A stretch of 39,862 bases of DNA from JBLIDK01 sp047632595 (GTDB lineage Bacteria; Bacteroidota; Bacteroidia; Sphingobacteriales; Sphingobacteriaceae), in NCBI GenBank assembly GCA_047632595.1, contig JBLIDK010000019.1:1-39862 (forward strand). Direction: 5' to 3'. A model generated the notes under the pieces. It saw only the letters and a program-made list of their open reading frames with translations. It was not told the origin of the DNA and made no database searches. Position 1 is the stretch's first letter, and every line of letters starts with the position of its first letter. Positions 8,255-16,882 of the stretch are shown one piece after another. The position numbers and the translations under genes are program-made.

Positions 8255-8689
8255 TTATTCCTTTGGTAGTTTTACAATTGAAATCCAAAAATCTTCCAGA
8301 ATTTGAACCACCTCTAAAAATTTATCAATGGTTACTGGTTTTTTAATATAACAGTCTGCCTGCAAATTGTATGCGCTTAAAATATCTTGTTCTCTTTCTG
8401 ATGTTGTCAAAACTATTACTGGAATTTTCTTTAATTCCACATCAGCTTTAACCTTTTCTAATACCTCAATTCCATTAATTTTTGGAAGATTTAGATCTAG
8501 TAAAATAAAATCCGGTCTTATAGCATCAGTATATTGCCCTCTATTATTCAAATAATCCAAAGCTTCCTGTCCATCAGTTACAACTTGAAGATCATTTGCG
8601 ACTTTTCCGTCTTTTAAAGCTTCTTGTGCCAAACGAATGTCTCCTTCGTTGTCTTCAATTAGCAAAATATTTACTGGTTCTATTTTCAT
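8255..8689 (-). CDS. single-domain response regulator (Rcp1-like)
   Basis: A 144-residue stand-alone receiver of the type paired with phytochrome-like and other hybrid kinases. The acidic pocket E12-D13, phosphoacceptor D65 (in ILLDLNLP), T95 of the switch and K116 (in CYIKKP) are all present, so it should be phosphorylatable. It has no output domain and likely acts by protein contact. Its ATG overlaps the stop of the upstream sensor-kinase frame in the sequence TAATG, showing that the two were translationally coupled. It is the only intact member of a four-gene array, so its cognate kinase is lost; it is either served by another kinase or not yet decayed. The short tail after residue 130 looks normal. 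Confidence 0.9.
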   Translation of the reverse strand: MKIEPVNILLIEDNEGDIRLAQEALKDGKVANDLQVVTDGQEALDYLNNRGQYTDAIRPDFILLDLNLPKINGIEVLEKVKADVELKKIPVIVLTTSEREQDILSAYNLQADCYIKKPVTIDKFLEVVQILEDFWISIVKLPKE

Positions 8690-9852
8690 TAGTTAAGTTT
8701 TATGTTTTTTAAGATTGTGAAATGAAATTGGCTTCCTTCGCCAATGGCACTTTCAATCCACATTTTTCCACCATGTCTCTCAACAACTTTTTTTTACAAA
8801 CCGCAAGTCCTAAGTCTGTTCCGGCAAATTAATCCCTCGCGTGTAAGCGTAGAAATATTTCAAATACTCTATCTTTATACTTTTCATCAATTCCATTATC
8901 AACCACAACAAAATGATGAAATTCCTCCTCCGCAATATATTTTATCTCTATTCTTGGCTTAACCTCTTCTTTACTGAACTTTAAAGCGCTTGCAACTAGG
9001 TTTTGAATTAGTTGCGAAAATTGAATCTTGTCAGCCTTTATGCCTGGAAGTTTGTTAAAGGTAATACTTCCGTTTTTCTCTAAGGCAAGTTCCTCCAAAT
9101 CAGTTTTGACAGTCTCAATAACTTCTTCCGGATTAAATTCTTCTAATTCCAATTTCTTTGTCCCAACTCTGCTGTATTGTAACAGGTTTTGGATTAATTC
9201 TTTCATCCTCTCTGCACCATCAACGGCAAAGTGTAAAAACTCTCTTCTCTTTTCTCTTTTCTCTTATTTCATCTTTATATCTTCGTTCAATCAAGCCTAG
9301 TTAACTTCCTTCCATTCTAAGCCGCTCTTGCAAATCATGAGAAGCTATGTAAGCGAACTTCTCCAACACTTAATTTGAAGTAAAAAGCTCTTGTGTAATG
9401 GATTCTAATTTTGTGTTCATTTCTCTTCTTCTATTAACTTCAAGTTGCAACTTTTCGTTAGCGTCTTGAAGCATCTTTGTGCTTGGATTGGCAAGTATGT
9501 CTGGTATAATTTTAATTAATCCCATTGCCGTTATTACTGAAACTACCGCAGTTATAGCTTTCATTCCTCCTTCAAACATATAAATTGGGTACCAAACGGT
9601 TATAATTCCCAAAATATGTGTTAATCCACACATTATTATAAACAATCCAAATGCAATGAATACCCACCTAAAGGAAATATCTCTATTCTTTTTAATTAAG
9701 TAAACTAATGTAATCGGAATACTTAAATAAGCTAATACAATCAACAAATCCGACAACACATGAGTCCATAATATTTCTGGTCGCCAAAAATAGCAGTACC
9801 CGTGATGCATTAATTAAGTACTTACTAAATCAGTAATAACAGATAAAATCAT
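8689..9852 (-). pseudogene. broken ethylene-receptor-like sensor histidine kinase
   Basis: From the ATG at 9852 the frame reads MILSVITDLVST, TAA (9814-9816), then LMHHGYCYFWRPEILW and three membrane helices. Numbered from the Met at 9810, this domain has D21, Y28, I31, P32, I58, C61 and H65; these equal ETR1 D25, Y32, I35, P36, I62, C65 and H69 with a constant offset of four, the residues known to be needed for copper and ethylene binding. A coiled coil follows, then TAA at 9370, the His box FAYIASHDLQE, TAA at 9301, a frameshift in a purine-rich stretch near 9240-9265, the dimerisation helix and an ATPase domain with a damaged N box (NLVASALKF), a G1 box missing two residues (DNGIDEKY), TAA at 8829 and a frameshift in an A8 run near 8788-8795. 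The original frame ended in TAATG at the response regulator start. Confidence 0.88.
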
Positions 9853-10051
9853 TCAGTTGATGAGGTTTATAATTAGACTTATTACAAATATTATACCTAG
9901 TTTAAATTTTGTTTCCTATTATTTAAAACAGAATATCCTATTTAATTATTTAAAGTTCAAATTACTTAAAATTAAATGCAAAAAATAAGACTAATTAGCA
10001 CAATATTCACACCTTCTAATAGAGACACTCTATTTAGTCAGCTGATTTGAT

Positions 10052-10059
10052 TAATTTTG
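10052..10059 (+). promoter_or_regulatory. -7 box of cupin gene
   Basis: TAATTTTG matches TAnnTTTG and lies 20 bases before the cupin ATG. The AT-rich 200 bases upstream (9853-10051) contain nothing else I can identify. Confidence 0.55.
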
Positions 10060-10079
10060 CCTCCTAAACTATTTACATT

Positions 10080-10475
10080 ATGCTAAAGTCATCATTCCTA
10101 CTAATTTTTATTTTTACTTCCTTTTTTGCTTTTGGACAAAGGGCCACTTCGTTAAAAGATATTGAGCCTGTAGGTAAATTTGAAAATACTTCAGTTAAAC
10201 AATTGTATACGGATCCTTATTCAACTACCTATTTGATTTGGATTAAAAAAGAAGTAAGGTCTCACGTTCACCAAGAACATACAGAACAATTATATGTTGT
10301 TTCTGGCAAAGCCGATTTATTTATGGGCGGGAAGCAATATGAGATGAAAAAAGGAAGGATGTATTTTATTCCACCAAATGTTATACATGGTTTAATAGTT
10401 ACTTCTAAAAAACCATTGAAAGTTGTTTCTATGCAGTCTCCTGAATTTGACGGAAGTGATAGAGTTATCAGATAG
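10080..10475 (+). CDS. secreted single-domain cupin protein
   Basis: A 131-residue protein. The first 19 residues form a signal peptide ending FFAFG-Q. The mature part is one small beta-barrel. Cupin motif 1 gives H62, H64 and E69 in SHVHQEHTEQLYVVSGKADL, and motif 2 gives H103 in PPNVIHGL, the usual four ligands for a divalent metal. Cupins of this size may be isomerases, dioxygenases or simple metal or ligand binders, so the substrate cannot be read from the sequence. It would act in the periplasm or outside the cell. It has its own promoter box and is followed after 49 bases by the MbnP-like lipoprotein genes, which may have a separate promoter. Confidence 0.85.
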   Translation: MLKSSFLLIFIFTSFFAFGQRATSLKDIEPVGKFENTSVKQLYTDPYSTTYLIWIKKEVRSHVHQEHTEQLYVVSGKADLFMGGKQYEMKKGRMYFIPPNVIHGLIVTSKKPLKVVSMQSPEFDGSDRVIR

Positions 10476-10486
10476 TATTAAACTTA

Positions 10487-10494
10487 TATTTTTG
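10487..10494 (+). promoter_or_regulatory. possible -7 box of MbnP-like operon
   Basis: TATTTTTG fits TAnnTTTG, 30 bases before the ATG of the first MbnP-like gene. I see no clear upstream TTTG element. Confidence 0.4.
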
Positions 10495-10524
10495 TAACTT
10501 TAGACTTTAATCCCCCCTTTCCGC

Positions 10525-11259
10525 ATGAAAAATTACTTCATTTTTTTCTTTTTGGGTAGCATAATGCTATTATTTGTTTCTGGATGCTCAAAAGAAAATC
10601 CTCAAATCACCGATGATTTCACTTTAAGGTTTCTACCAAAATCAGGTCAGAGCACATTTTTCTTATCAAAAAAATATGTAGATAATGCTGGAGTAACTTA
10701 CTTTCTTGATAGAGCAGACTTTTATGTTAGCAGCATTAAATTTTTAACTGGTACAGATTCAATTGCCCATGAAATAAATGATTCCTATTTACTAGTACAT
10801 CCTAATGGTGAATTCTTTTCATTTAATAATATACCAATTGGGAATTACACAGGAATTAAATTCACCTTAGGTATTGATAGTATTACTAATCATGGTGAAC
10901 CAACTGCATTTTCACCATCACATGCTTTATCCCCTAAATCACCTAGCATGTACTGGGATTTACAACAAGGCTACAAATTTTTAGTGCTTAAAGGCAAAGT
11001 TGATTCAACCGGCGGTACAGGTGCTAATAAAGTTCTTGATATTATTTTAGGCACAGATCCTTACGCAACAGAAGTTACTTTATATCACGATTTTCTAATC
11101 AGTCAAGGGAGTACAAACAAAATTACAATAGATACTAATTATCCAGCGTTTTTAAATGGCTTGGATTTAAAATCTGAAACTAAGACACCTGTTTTTGATA
11201 AAAAACCACTTGCTGACAAAGTTAGAGACAATATCCAAAATGTGTTTATCATAAAATAA
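10525..11259 (+). CDS. MbnP-like lipoprotein, first of tandem pair
   Basis: A 244-residue lipoprotein with lipobox FVSGC (Cys 21). The family signature of copper-binding MbnP-like proteins is visible: DRADFYVSSIKFL, a loop leading to IPIGNYTGIKFTLGIDS, and SHALSPKSPSMYWDLQQGY followed by KFLVLKGK. In methanotroph MbnP a tryptophan in this family is converted to kynurenine and helps hold copper; here MYW keeps one Trp while the position that is usually WxW has Leu. No diheme peroxidase MbnH gene lies in the window. It is the first gene of a tight run with its paralogue (7-base gap), an SPFH protein and a DUF4920 lipoprotein. Confidence 0.75.
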   Translation: MKNYFIFFFLGSIMLLFVSGCSKENPQITDDFTLRFLPKSGQSTFFLSKKYVDNAGVTYFLDRADFYVSSIKFLTGTDSIAHEINDSYLLVHPNGEFFSFNNIPIGNYTGIKFTLGIDSITNHGEPTAFSPSHALSPKSPSMYWDLQQGYKFLVLKGKVDSTGGTGANKVLDIILGTDPYATEVTLYHDFLISQGSTNKITIDTNYPAFLNGLDLKSETKTPVFDKKPLADKVRDNIQNVFIIK

Positions 11260-11266
11260 CCTCTAA

Positions 11267-11992
11267 ATGAAGTGTTTAATTTTTGTGTTTATACTATCTG
11301 CATTTTTTGCTTGTAAAAAGGAAGACGTAGATTCGACAAATTCTGATAAAAATTTGAGTATTAAGTTTAATTTAAAGTCTAATGCTGAAAATTTACTATT
11401 TGATAAGTATGTATCCTATGAGGACGATAGTATCAAGTTAAGTGACTTTAAGTTCTATTTATCAGACATAAAATTAATAGGTCCATCCTCTACAACATTG
11501 GTAAGTGATGAAGTACTCATAGATCTATCAGCTCAAAAGGAATATAAATTTAGTGTGAAAAGTGGCAACTATACTTCTTTTTCTTATGCCATTGGTATTC
11601 CCACGACAAAAAACACAAGTGACCCTTCTGTTTATGAAAATAGTCATGCTTTAAGCGTTTTTCAAGGAATGCATTGGAATTGGAACAGTGGATATAAGTT
11701 TATCTTGCTAGAGGGGAAATTAAAAAATAATCAAGAGGAGTTCTTGTTAGCCTACCATACGGGAACAGACACTTTATATAATGAGAAAATCGACACTATA
11801 AATATTGAAATTCCGAGCGATCAATCGCTAGTACAGCTAAATTTTTCAATTGACATTGAAAAGATAATTGGTGCAGCAGCTTTTTCACCGATTAATACAA
11901 TTAGTGAAACCAATACCCATACAACGGATAACTTCAGCTTAGCTAATAAAATAACGCTAAATTTGAAGTCTGAACTTAAAACCAACAAGTAA
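11267..11992 (+). CDS. MbnP-like lipoprotein, second of tandem pair
   Basis: A 241-residue lipoprotein with a short signal peptide ending FFACKK (Cys 16). It shares the architecture of the preceding gene: LSDFKFYLSDIKLIG, the GNYTSFSYAIGIP strand pair, SHALSVFQGMHWNWNSGY and KFILLEGKL. Here the aromatic WNW motif is complete, unlike the first copy. The two genes are therefore diverged tandem paralogues rather than a recent duplication. A periplasm-facing copper-related function is inferred from the family only. The gene is spaced 2 bases from the following SPFH gene. Confidence 0.72.
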   Translation: MKCLIFVFILSAFFACKKEDVDSTNSDKNLSIKFNLKSNAENLLFDKYVSYEDDSIKLSDFKFYLSDIKLIGPSSTTLVSDEVLIDLSAQKEYKFSVKSGNYTSFSYAIGIPTTKNTSDPSVYENSHALSVFQGMHWNWNSGYKFILLEGKLKNNQEEFLLAYHTGTDTLYNEKIDTINIEIPSDQSLVQLNFSIDIEKIIGAAAFSPINTISETNTHTTDNFSLANKITLNLKSELKTNK

Positions 11993-11994
11993 AA

Positions 11995-12810
11995 ATGTAC
12001 GATAATAAAAAAATCACCTCTGCAGTAATTATTGCAGTGCTTATAATTACTATTATTTCAATAGGAAGTTGTGGAACAGCCGTATTGAAACCAGGTGAAC
12101 AAGGAGTATTATTTAAAACTTTTAGTAACGGAGTAGATAAAGATAAACTTTACGGACAAGGGTTTCATGTTTTTGCACCTTGGAACCGACTAATTACTTA
12201 CGATTGCCGTAAGCACGAGACACAGGAAACAATGGATGTTTTATCTTCAAATGGCTTACCTATTAAAGTAGATATTTCAATTCGTTTCAATCCTTTACCT
12301 CTTAAAATTGGGTATTTGCATGAAACTGTAGGTTCAGAATATTTATTTAGAATAATTCAACCAGAAGTTAGATCTGCAACTCGTCAAATAATAGGTCGCT
12401 ATACCCCCGAAGAATTGTATTCTACAAAACGTGAAGAGGTTCAAAAGGCTATTTATGATAAGACCAAAACAATTTTAATCGAAAACCACATTGAGTTAGA
12501 TGCGATTCTAATTCGTTCTGTGGAGCTTCCAATTCAAATTAGCGAGGCTATTCAAAAGAAATTAAAACAAGAACAAGAATCATTAGAGTATGATTTTAAA
12601 ATCACCAAAGAAATCAAAGAAGCGGAGAGAAAGAAAATTGAAGCTAAGGGTATTCAGGAGTTTCAAGATATTGTGACCTTAGGGATTTCTAATAAACTTT
12701 TGAAATGGAAGGGAATTGAAGCAACCGAAAAGCTGGCAACATCTCCAAATTCGAAAGTAGTAATTATAGGTGGTGAAGATGGCCTGCCAATTATTTTAAA
12801 TAACAACTAA
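11995..12810 (+). CDS. prohibitin/SPFH-domain membrane protein
   Basis: A 271-residue protein with one N-terminal membrane helix (residues 7-26) that ends in IGSCG, so it may also be lipid-modified. An SPFH/band 7 domain follows (residues 32-200; VLKPGEQGVLFKTFSNGV, GQGFHVFAPWNRL, DISIRFNPLP, then YTPEELYSTKREEVQ and IELDAILIRSVELP). A long charged coiled coil (residues 185-220) ends the domain, and the tail EKLATSPNSKVVIIGGEDGLP is typical of bacterial prohibitins. Such proteins build large ring assemblies in membranes. The start at 11995 is directly downstream of the MbnP pair, so it is probably in the same message. Confidence 0.88.
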   Translation: MYDNKKITSAVIIAVLIITIISIGSCGTAVLKPGEQGVLFKTFSNGVDKDKLYGQGFHVFAPWNRLITYDCRKHETQETMDVLSSNGLPIKVDISIRFNPLPLKIGYLHETVGSEYLFRIIQPEVRSATRQIIGRYTPEELYSTKREEVQKAIYDKTKTILIENHIELDAILIRSVELPIQISEAIQKKLKQEQESLEYDFKITKEIKEAERKKIEAKGIQEFQDIVTLGISNKLLKWKGIEATEKLATSPNSKVVIIGGEDGLPIILNNN

Positions 12811-12816
12811 TACACT

Positions 12817-13293
12817 ATGAGAATTATATTTAGCATTTTGGTATGTGCGATAATGTATGCGTGTAACCAAGCCCCAAAACAAGATAAAACTGAAGCGATT
12901 GTTGGTGAAACTTTTGGTGCAGAATTAAGCGACAAAGAAGTAGTTTCTTTTAAAACTGTAAGTAATAAAATATCTTCAGAAGAAGATACTATCTCTGCAA
13001 AAATAAGCGGCGAAATTACTCAAGTTTGCCAAATGAAAGGATGTTGGATGAAAGTAAAAACTGATGACAACCAAGAAGTAATGGTGAAGTTTAAAGACTA
13101 TGAATTTTTTATACCTATGGATTGTGCAGGTAAAAAAGTTGTTCTTGAAGGTGAAGCCATGATGGAAGAATCAGACGTTGAAGAGCTAAAGCATCTTGCA
13201 GAAGATGAAGGTAAAAGTGCTGAAGAAATTGCTCAAATAAAAGAGCCCGTAAGGAAAATTAATATTGTAGCTAGCGGAGTAATTATCCAATAA
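12817..13293 (+). CDS. DUF4920-type lipoprotein
   Basis: A 158-residue lipoprotein with lipobox IMYAC (Cys 16). The mature part holds a small OB-like beta domain: GETFGAELSDKEVVSF, then SGEITQVCQMKGCWMKV with two cysteines, MVKFKDYEFFIPMDCAGKKV, and a final INIVASGVII strand. This matches my memory of the DUF4920 family, common in Bacteroidetes and of unknown function. The acidic EEL/EDEGKSAEEIAQIKEP stretch near the end is a family trait. It is the last gene of the run starting with the MbnP pair, 6 bases after the SPFH gene and 23 bases before a terminator hairpin. The paired cysteines and the neighbourhood hint at metal or redox handling, which is inference. Confidence 0.8.
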   Translation: MRIIFSILVCAIMYACNQAPKQDKTEAIVGETFGAELSDKEVVSFKTVSNKISSEEDTISAKISGEITQVCQMKGCWMKVKTDDNQEVMVKFKDYEFFIPMDCAGKKVVLEGEAMMEESDVEELKHLAEDEGKSAEEIAQIKEPVRKINIVASGVIIQ

Positions 13294-13316
13294 TTACGAA
13301 ACTATAAATCAATTAA

Positions 13317-13352
13317 TAGGTCTTTATCTTATAGGTAAAGACCTATTTTTTT
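13317..13352. terminator. strong rho-independent terminator
   Basis: A perfect 10-bp stem (TAGGTCTTTA at 13317-13326 pairing with 13336-13345), a 9-base loop and seven T on the plus strand. It ends the plus-strand MbnP-SPFH-DUF4920 run, and its right arm contains the stop codon of the convergent glycosyltransferase gene. Confidence 0.85.
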
Positions 13353-14107
13353 GTCTCTAAATTGAGAGCTCTCAATTTTATCATTTTAAGAAACTTACTG
13401 TGAGCAGTCATACCGCAAACAACCAAACCATAGAATCCGTCTAAAAACCCAAGTTTTAGAACATAATTCCTCATAAAACTAACCATGGGTCCGATAAAAA
13501 GCTCAATTAAGGATGCATTCTTTCCTTTTTCAAACATCAACAAACTACTTATGTCAGTGAAATTACTAATTTGTTCGCTGTGCTGATTAATAGAATAATA
13601 GCTATAATGAAGTAAATTTCCTTTAAGGTGTTTGACTTTTGATTCTTTGTCCATTATAAATTCATCATGAGGGTTTTTCCCTCCCCATTCACCCTTATCC
13701 TTCACCCATAAACGAAGTTTTACATCAGGGTACCAACCACAATGCCGAATCCATTTTCCACAATAATTAGTTAAGCGGTTCATCGAGTAACCTGCGGCAT
13801 CGAAGTTGTTTTTAACTTCGAGAATAGATTTCTTTAAGCGCTCATCAGGAGCTTCATCCGAATCGATAGAAAAAACAATCTTGTGTGCACATTGTGTGAT
13901 CGCAAAATTCTTTTGTTCAATATACCCTAAAAACTTTTGGTTTATCACCTTAGCTCCAAGGTCTTTGGCAATTTCTACTGTTTTATCGGTAGAAAAAGAA
14001 TCGATAACTACTATTTCGTCTGCAAATTCCTTTACTGAATTTATACATCGAGCAATGTTTCGCTCTTCGTTAAACGAGATAATAGCTACCGAAATTAGAA
14101 TTTTCAT
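13343..14107 (-). CDS. family 2 glycosyltransferase (WaaE/KdtX-like)
   Basis: A 254-residue cytoplasmic GT-A fold glycosyltransferase. ISVAIISFNEERNIARCI is the family 2 start, the acidic VVIDSFSTDKTVE segment follows, and the metal-binding DxD is D82-S83-D84 in FSIDSDEAPDE. The later CGWYPDVKLRLW and HDEF segments are typical of the WaaE/KdtX group, which adds sugars to the lipopolysaccharide core. The sugar donor cannot be told. A C-terminal region with hydrophobic stretches (LFIGPMVSFMRNYVLKLGFL) probably rests on the membrane. It lies 9 bases after cphA in the same direction and may be read from the cphA message. Confidence 0.9.
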   Translation of the reverse strand: MKILISVAIISFNEERNIARCINSVKEFADEIVVIDSFSTDKTVEIAKDLGAKVINQKFLGYIEQKNFAITQCAHKIVFSIDSDEAPDERLKKSILEVKNNFDAAGYSMNRLTNYCGKWIRHCGWYPDVKLRLWVKDKGEWGGKNPHDEFIMDKESKVKHLKGNLLHYSYYSINQHSEQISNFTDISSLLMFEKGKNASLIELFIGPMVSFMRNYVLKLGFLDGFYGLVVCGMTAHSKFLKMIKLRALNLETKK

Positions 14108-14116
14108 AAACTACTT

Positions 14117-16882
14117 TTAATCCTCGGTTTTAGACTGTTCTAATTTAGCATCAACATCATCCTTTGGAATGATTAAATTTACTTCCGCAGTTCTCTTATT
14201 AATTTGTTCTCTACGATTAGCTCTTTCCTTAGTACTTAATTCATCATTTGACAAATCAAATGACAATCCACTTTCAACATCCATATAGCTTTGTACTACG
14301 TCAATTGCATTACTAATTGCATCACTTAAACAAGTAATAAAAGCTCCTTCGGTTGCTAAATCCAATGAATGACGAATTGCATCTAATTCTAAAGGAATCA
14401 CCTCATAAGAAGCATTAGGGTTAGCTTTCTTGATTCCTTTAATTAAAAATCCAACAATTTCTGCTTCGGTCCTACCACGTAAATGACGTTCTTGACGAAT
14501 AATTATATGGTCAAACATTTCTGCTGCCAATTTCCCGCATTCAATTAAGTCAATATCTCGTCTGTCTCCAGTTCCAGCAATAATTCCAATTTTATTCGGA
14601 GAGTCAATTTTAGAAAGGAAGTCTTTTATTGCTAAGAATCCAGAAGTGTTATGCGCAAAATCAATCATGTACTTGAATTTGTTAAATTCAAATATGTTCA
14701 TTCTACCAGGAGTTTGTGCAGCAGATGGTGTGAATGTCTCAAGAGATAATCTTAAGGTTTCTATTCTTATATTGCTTAGGTATCCCGCAAGTGTTGCTGC
14801 TAAGCAATTTTGAATTTGGAAAGCTGCCTTTCCACCAAATGTAAGTGGTATAGTCGTAACTTTTTCTACTCTAATTTTCCAATCGCCACGTAAAATTGTT
14901 ACGTATCCATTCTCATATACTGCGCCAATGCCACCTGCTTTACAATGCTTCTTTAGCACTGGATTATTCTCATCCATACTAAAATAAGCGATGTTGCAAT
15001 CCAATTCTTTTGCGATATCAACACAGCTCTTGTCATCTGCATTCAGAACAGCATGTCCGTCTCTTTTAACACTTCGAACAACCACCGCTTTTACACGTGC
15101 TAAATCCTTTAAAGTATGTATATCCTTTAGACCTAGGTGGTCTTCCTGAATGTTAGTTATAATTCCAACATCACACTTCTTGAATCCTAATCCTCTTCTT
15201 AAGATACCCCCTCTTGCGGTTTCAAGAACAGCATATTCAACCGTTGGATCTTTTAAAATAAATTCAGCAGAACTAGGTCCGGTTGTATCTCCTTTACTCA
15301 ACATTGAGTTTTGAACATAAATACCATCAGATGTAGTAAAACCAACTCTATATCCTGCATTTTTAATCATATGCGCCATTAAACGAGTTGTAGTAGTTTT
15401 CCCATTCGTTCCTGTGATTGCAATAATTGGAATACGAGATGGTTTTCCTGGAGGAAACAACATATCTATTACTGGCTGAGCAACATTTCTTGGCAGACCT
15501 TCAGAAGGTGCTAAATGCATTCTAAATCCTGGAGCCGCATTTACTTCTAGTACAACACCACCATTTTCACTAATTGGGTTTGACAAGTCTGAAGCCATAA
15601 TATCAATACCACAAATATCCAATCCAATAATTCTACTTATTCTTTCGGCAATAAAAATATTGTAAGGATGAAGACTATCTGTTATATCAACTGACGTACC
15701 ACCGGTGCTTAAATTCGCAGTTTTCTTTAAATAGAAAATTTCTCCTTTAGGTAAAACTGTTTTAGTTGTATACCCTGCCTTTTTCAGTAACTCAAGACTG
15801 TGGTGATTCAAATCGATTTCGGTTAAAACCTCTTCATGCCCAAAGCCTCTTCTTGGATCTTTGTTAACCTCTTCAACTAATTTTTCAACCGAGTCTTTTC
15901 CATTTCCAACAACATGTGCAGGCACTCTTTGTGCAGCAGCAACCACTTTGTTATCAATAACTAAAATTCGAAAGTCAAACCCTTCTATAAAGCTTTCAAC
16001 AATTACCCAACGCGACCATTGTTTTGCATAGTTAAATGCCTCAATAGCATCTTCTCTAGTTAAAACGTTAATTGTTGCTCCTTTACCATGATTACCATCA
16101 ATAGGTTTAAACACTAAAGGATATCCAACTTTTTTAATAACCCAATCTAGATCATCTATTGAATTTATTATTTCTCCCTTTGCAACTGCTACTTCAGCAC
16201 CTTCTAAAATGTTTTTTGTTTGACGTTTATCACAAGCTAAATCAACAGCAATACTGCTTGTTTTATCAGTCATTGTCGCTCTAAATCTCAATTGGTTCTT
16301 ACCATAACCAAGTTGAACCAATGAACTTTTGTTCAATCTCAAGAAAGGAATATCTCTATTAACTGCTTCTTGAACAATAGACCCTGTACTTGGCCCGAAT
16401 CTTTGCTGCTCTCGAAGTTCACGCATTTTCATAACGTCGCCATCAAGATCATACTTATCTTGGGTTTCATCAATAAGTGCCTGAATTAGTTTTACAGACG
16501 CTTCAGCGGCATACAATCCTACTTGCTCTTCAATATAACTAAAAACAACATTGTACACGCCATGTTCTTTTGTAGAACGAGTTCGTCCAAAACCAGTATC
16601 CATTCCCGCAAGAGTTTGAATTTCTAAGGCCACATGTTCTATAATATGACCCATCCAAGTTCCTTCCTCTACCCGTTCAAAAAAGCCACCTTCATGACCT
16701 GGTGAACACCTATGGGTAAACAAGCTAGGCAAAAACTCTTGAAGTCTTTTCGAGAATCCAGGAATTTTATTGGAAGGAAGTTCTTCCATCTCCTCCAAAT
16801 CAAGACGCATCTGAATTAATTTTGGTCGTGAAACGCTCCAATAATTCGGTCCTCTTAGTGCTTGTATACTTAATATTTTCAT
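14117..16882 (-). CDS. cphA: cyanophycin synthetase
   Basis: A 921-residue enzyme that polymerises Asp and Arg (or related basic amino acids) into cyanophycin using ATP. Three parts are visible: an N-terminal domain (about 1-160, RGPNYWSVSRPKLIQMRLDL), an ATP-grasp domain (about 210-480, with the glycine-rich loop HGKGATINV and VLEVNAAPGFRMHL), and a Mur-ligase-like domain (about 490-880, P-loop ITGTNGKTTTTRLM, GILRRGLGFKKCDVGIITNI and DHLG). The length is slightly above cyanobacterial CphA because of a charged tail of about 35 residues (RREQINKR...DDVDAKLEQ) that I cannot match to the catalytic fold. It is divergent from the cyanophycinase operon with a 126-base intergenic region. Confidence 0.95.
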   Translation of the reverse strand: MKILSIQALRGPNYWSVSRPKLIQMRLDLEEMEELPSNKIPGFSKRLQEFLPSLFTHRCSPGHEGGFFERVEEGTWMGHIIEHVALEIQTLAGMDTGFGRTRSTKEHGVYNVVFSYIEEQVGLYAAEASVKLIQALIDETQDKYDLDGDVMKMRELREQQRFGPSTGSIVQEAVNRDIPFLRLNKSSLVQLGYGKNQLRFRATMTDKTSSIAVDLACDKRQTKNILEGAEVAVAKGEIINSIDDLDWVIKKVGYPLVFKPIDGNHGKGATINVLTREDAIEAFNYAKQWSRWVIVESFIEGFDFRILVIDNKVVAAAQRVPAHVVGNGKDSVEKLVEEVNKDPRRGFGHEEVLTEIDLNHHSLELLKKAGYTTKTVLPKGEIFYLKKTANLSTGGTSVDITDSLHPYNIFIAERISRIIGLDICGIDIMASDLSNPISENGGVVLEVNAAPGFRMHLAPSEGLPRNVAQPVIDMLFPPGKPSRIPIIAITGTNGKTTTTRLMAHMIKNAGYRVGFTTSDGIYVQNSMLSKGDTTGPSSAEFILKDPTVEYAVLETARGGILRRGLGFKKCDVGIITNIQEDHLGLKDIHTLKDLARVKAVVVRSVKRDGHAVLNADDKSCVDIAKELDCNIAYFSMDENNPVLKKHCKAGGIGAVYENGYVTILRGDWKIRVEKVTTIPLTFGGKAAFQIQNCLAATLAGYLSNIRIETLRLSLETFTPSAAQTPGRMNIFEFNKFKYMIDFAHNTSGFLAIKDFLSKIDSPNKIGIIAGTGDRRDIDLIECGKLAAEMFDHIIIRQERHLRGRTEAEIVGFLIKGIKKANPNASYEVIPLELDAIRHSLDLATEGAFITCLSDAISNAIDVVQSYMDVESGLSFDLSNDELSTKERANRREQINKRTAEVNLIIPKDDVDAKLEQSKTED

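Noticed and set aside
8744..9300. Plus-strand open frames of 72 and 90 residues over the broken kinase
   Set aside because: They are antisense to recognisable kinase sequence and have no promoter or motif.
7221..9852. Recoding of TAA as glutamate in the kinase genes
   Set aside because: Neighbouring genes end normally with TAA, and the same genes also carry frameshifts and deletions, so decay is the simpler reading.
7221..9852. Sequencing or assembly errors as the cause of the broken frames
   Set aside because: More than eight lesions of different kinds fall in 2.6 kb, whereas almost all other long genes of the window are clean and the response regulator in the middle is intact.
9853..10051. 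AT-rich stretch upstream of the cupin gene as a possible origin or small gene
   Set aside because: No repeats, DnaA-like boxes or open frame that I can support.
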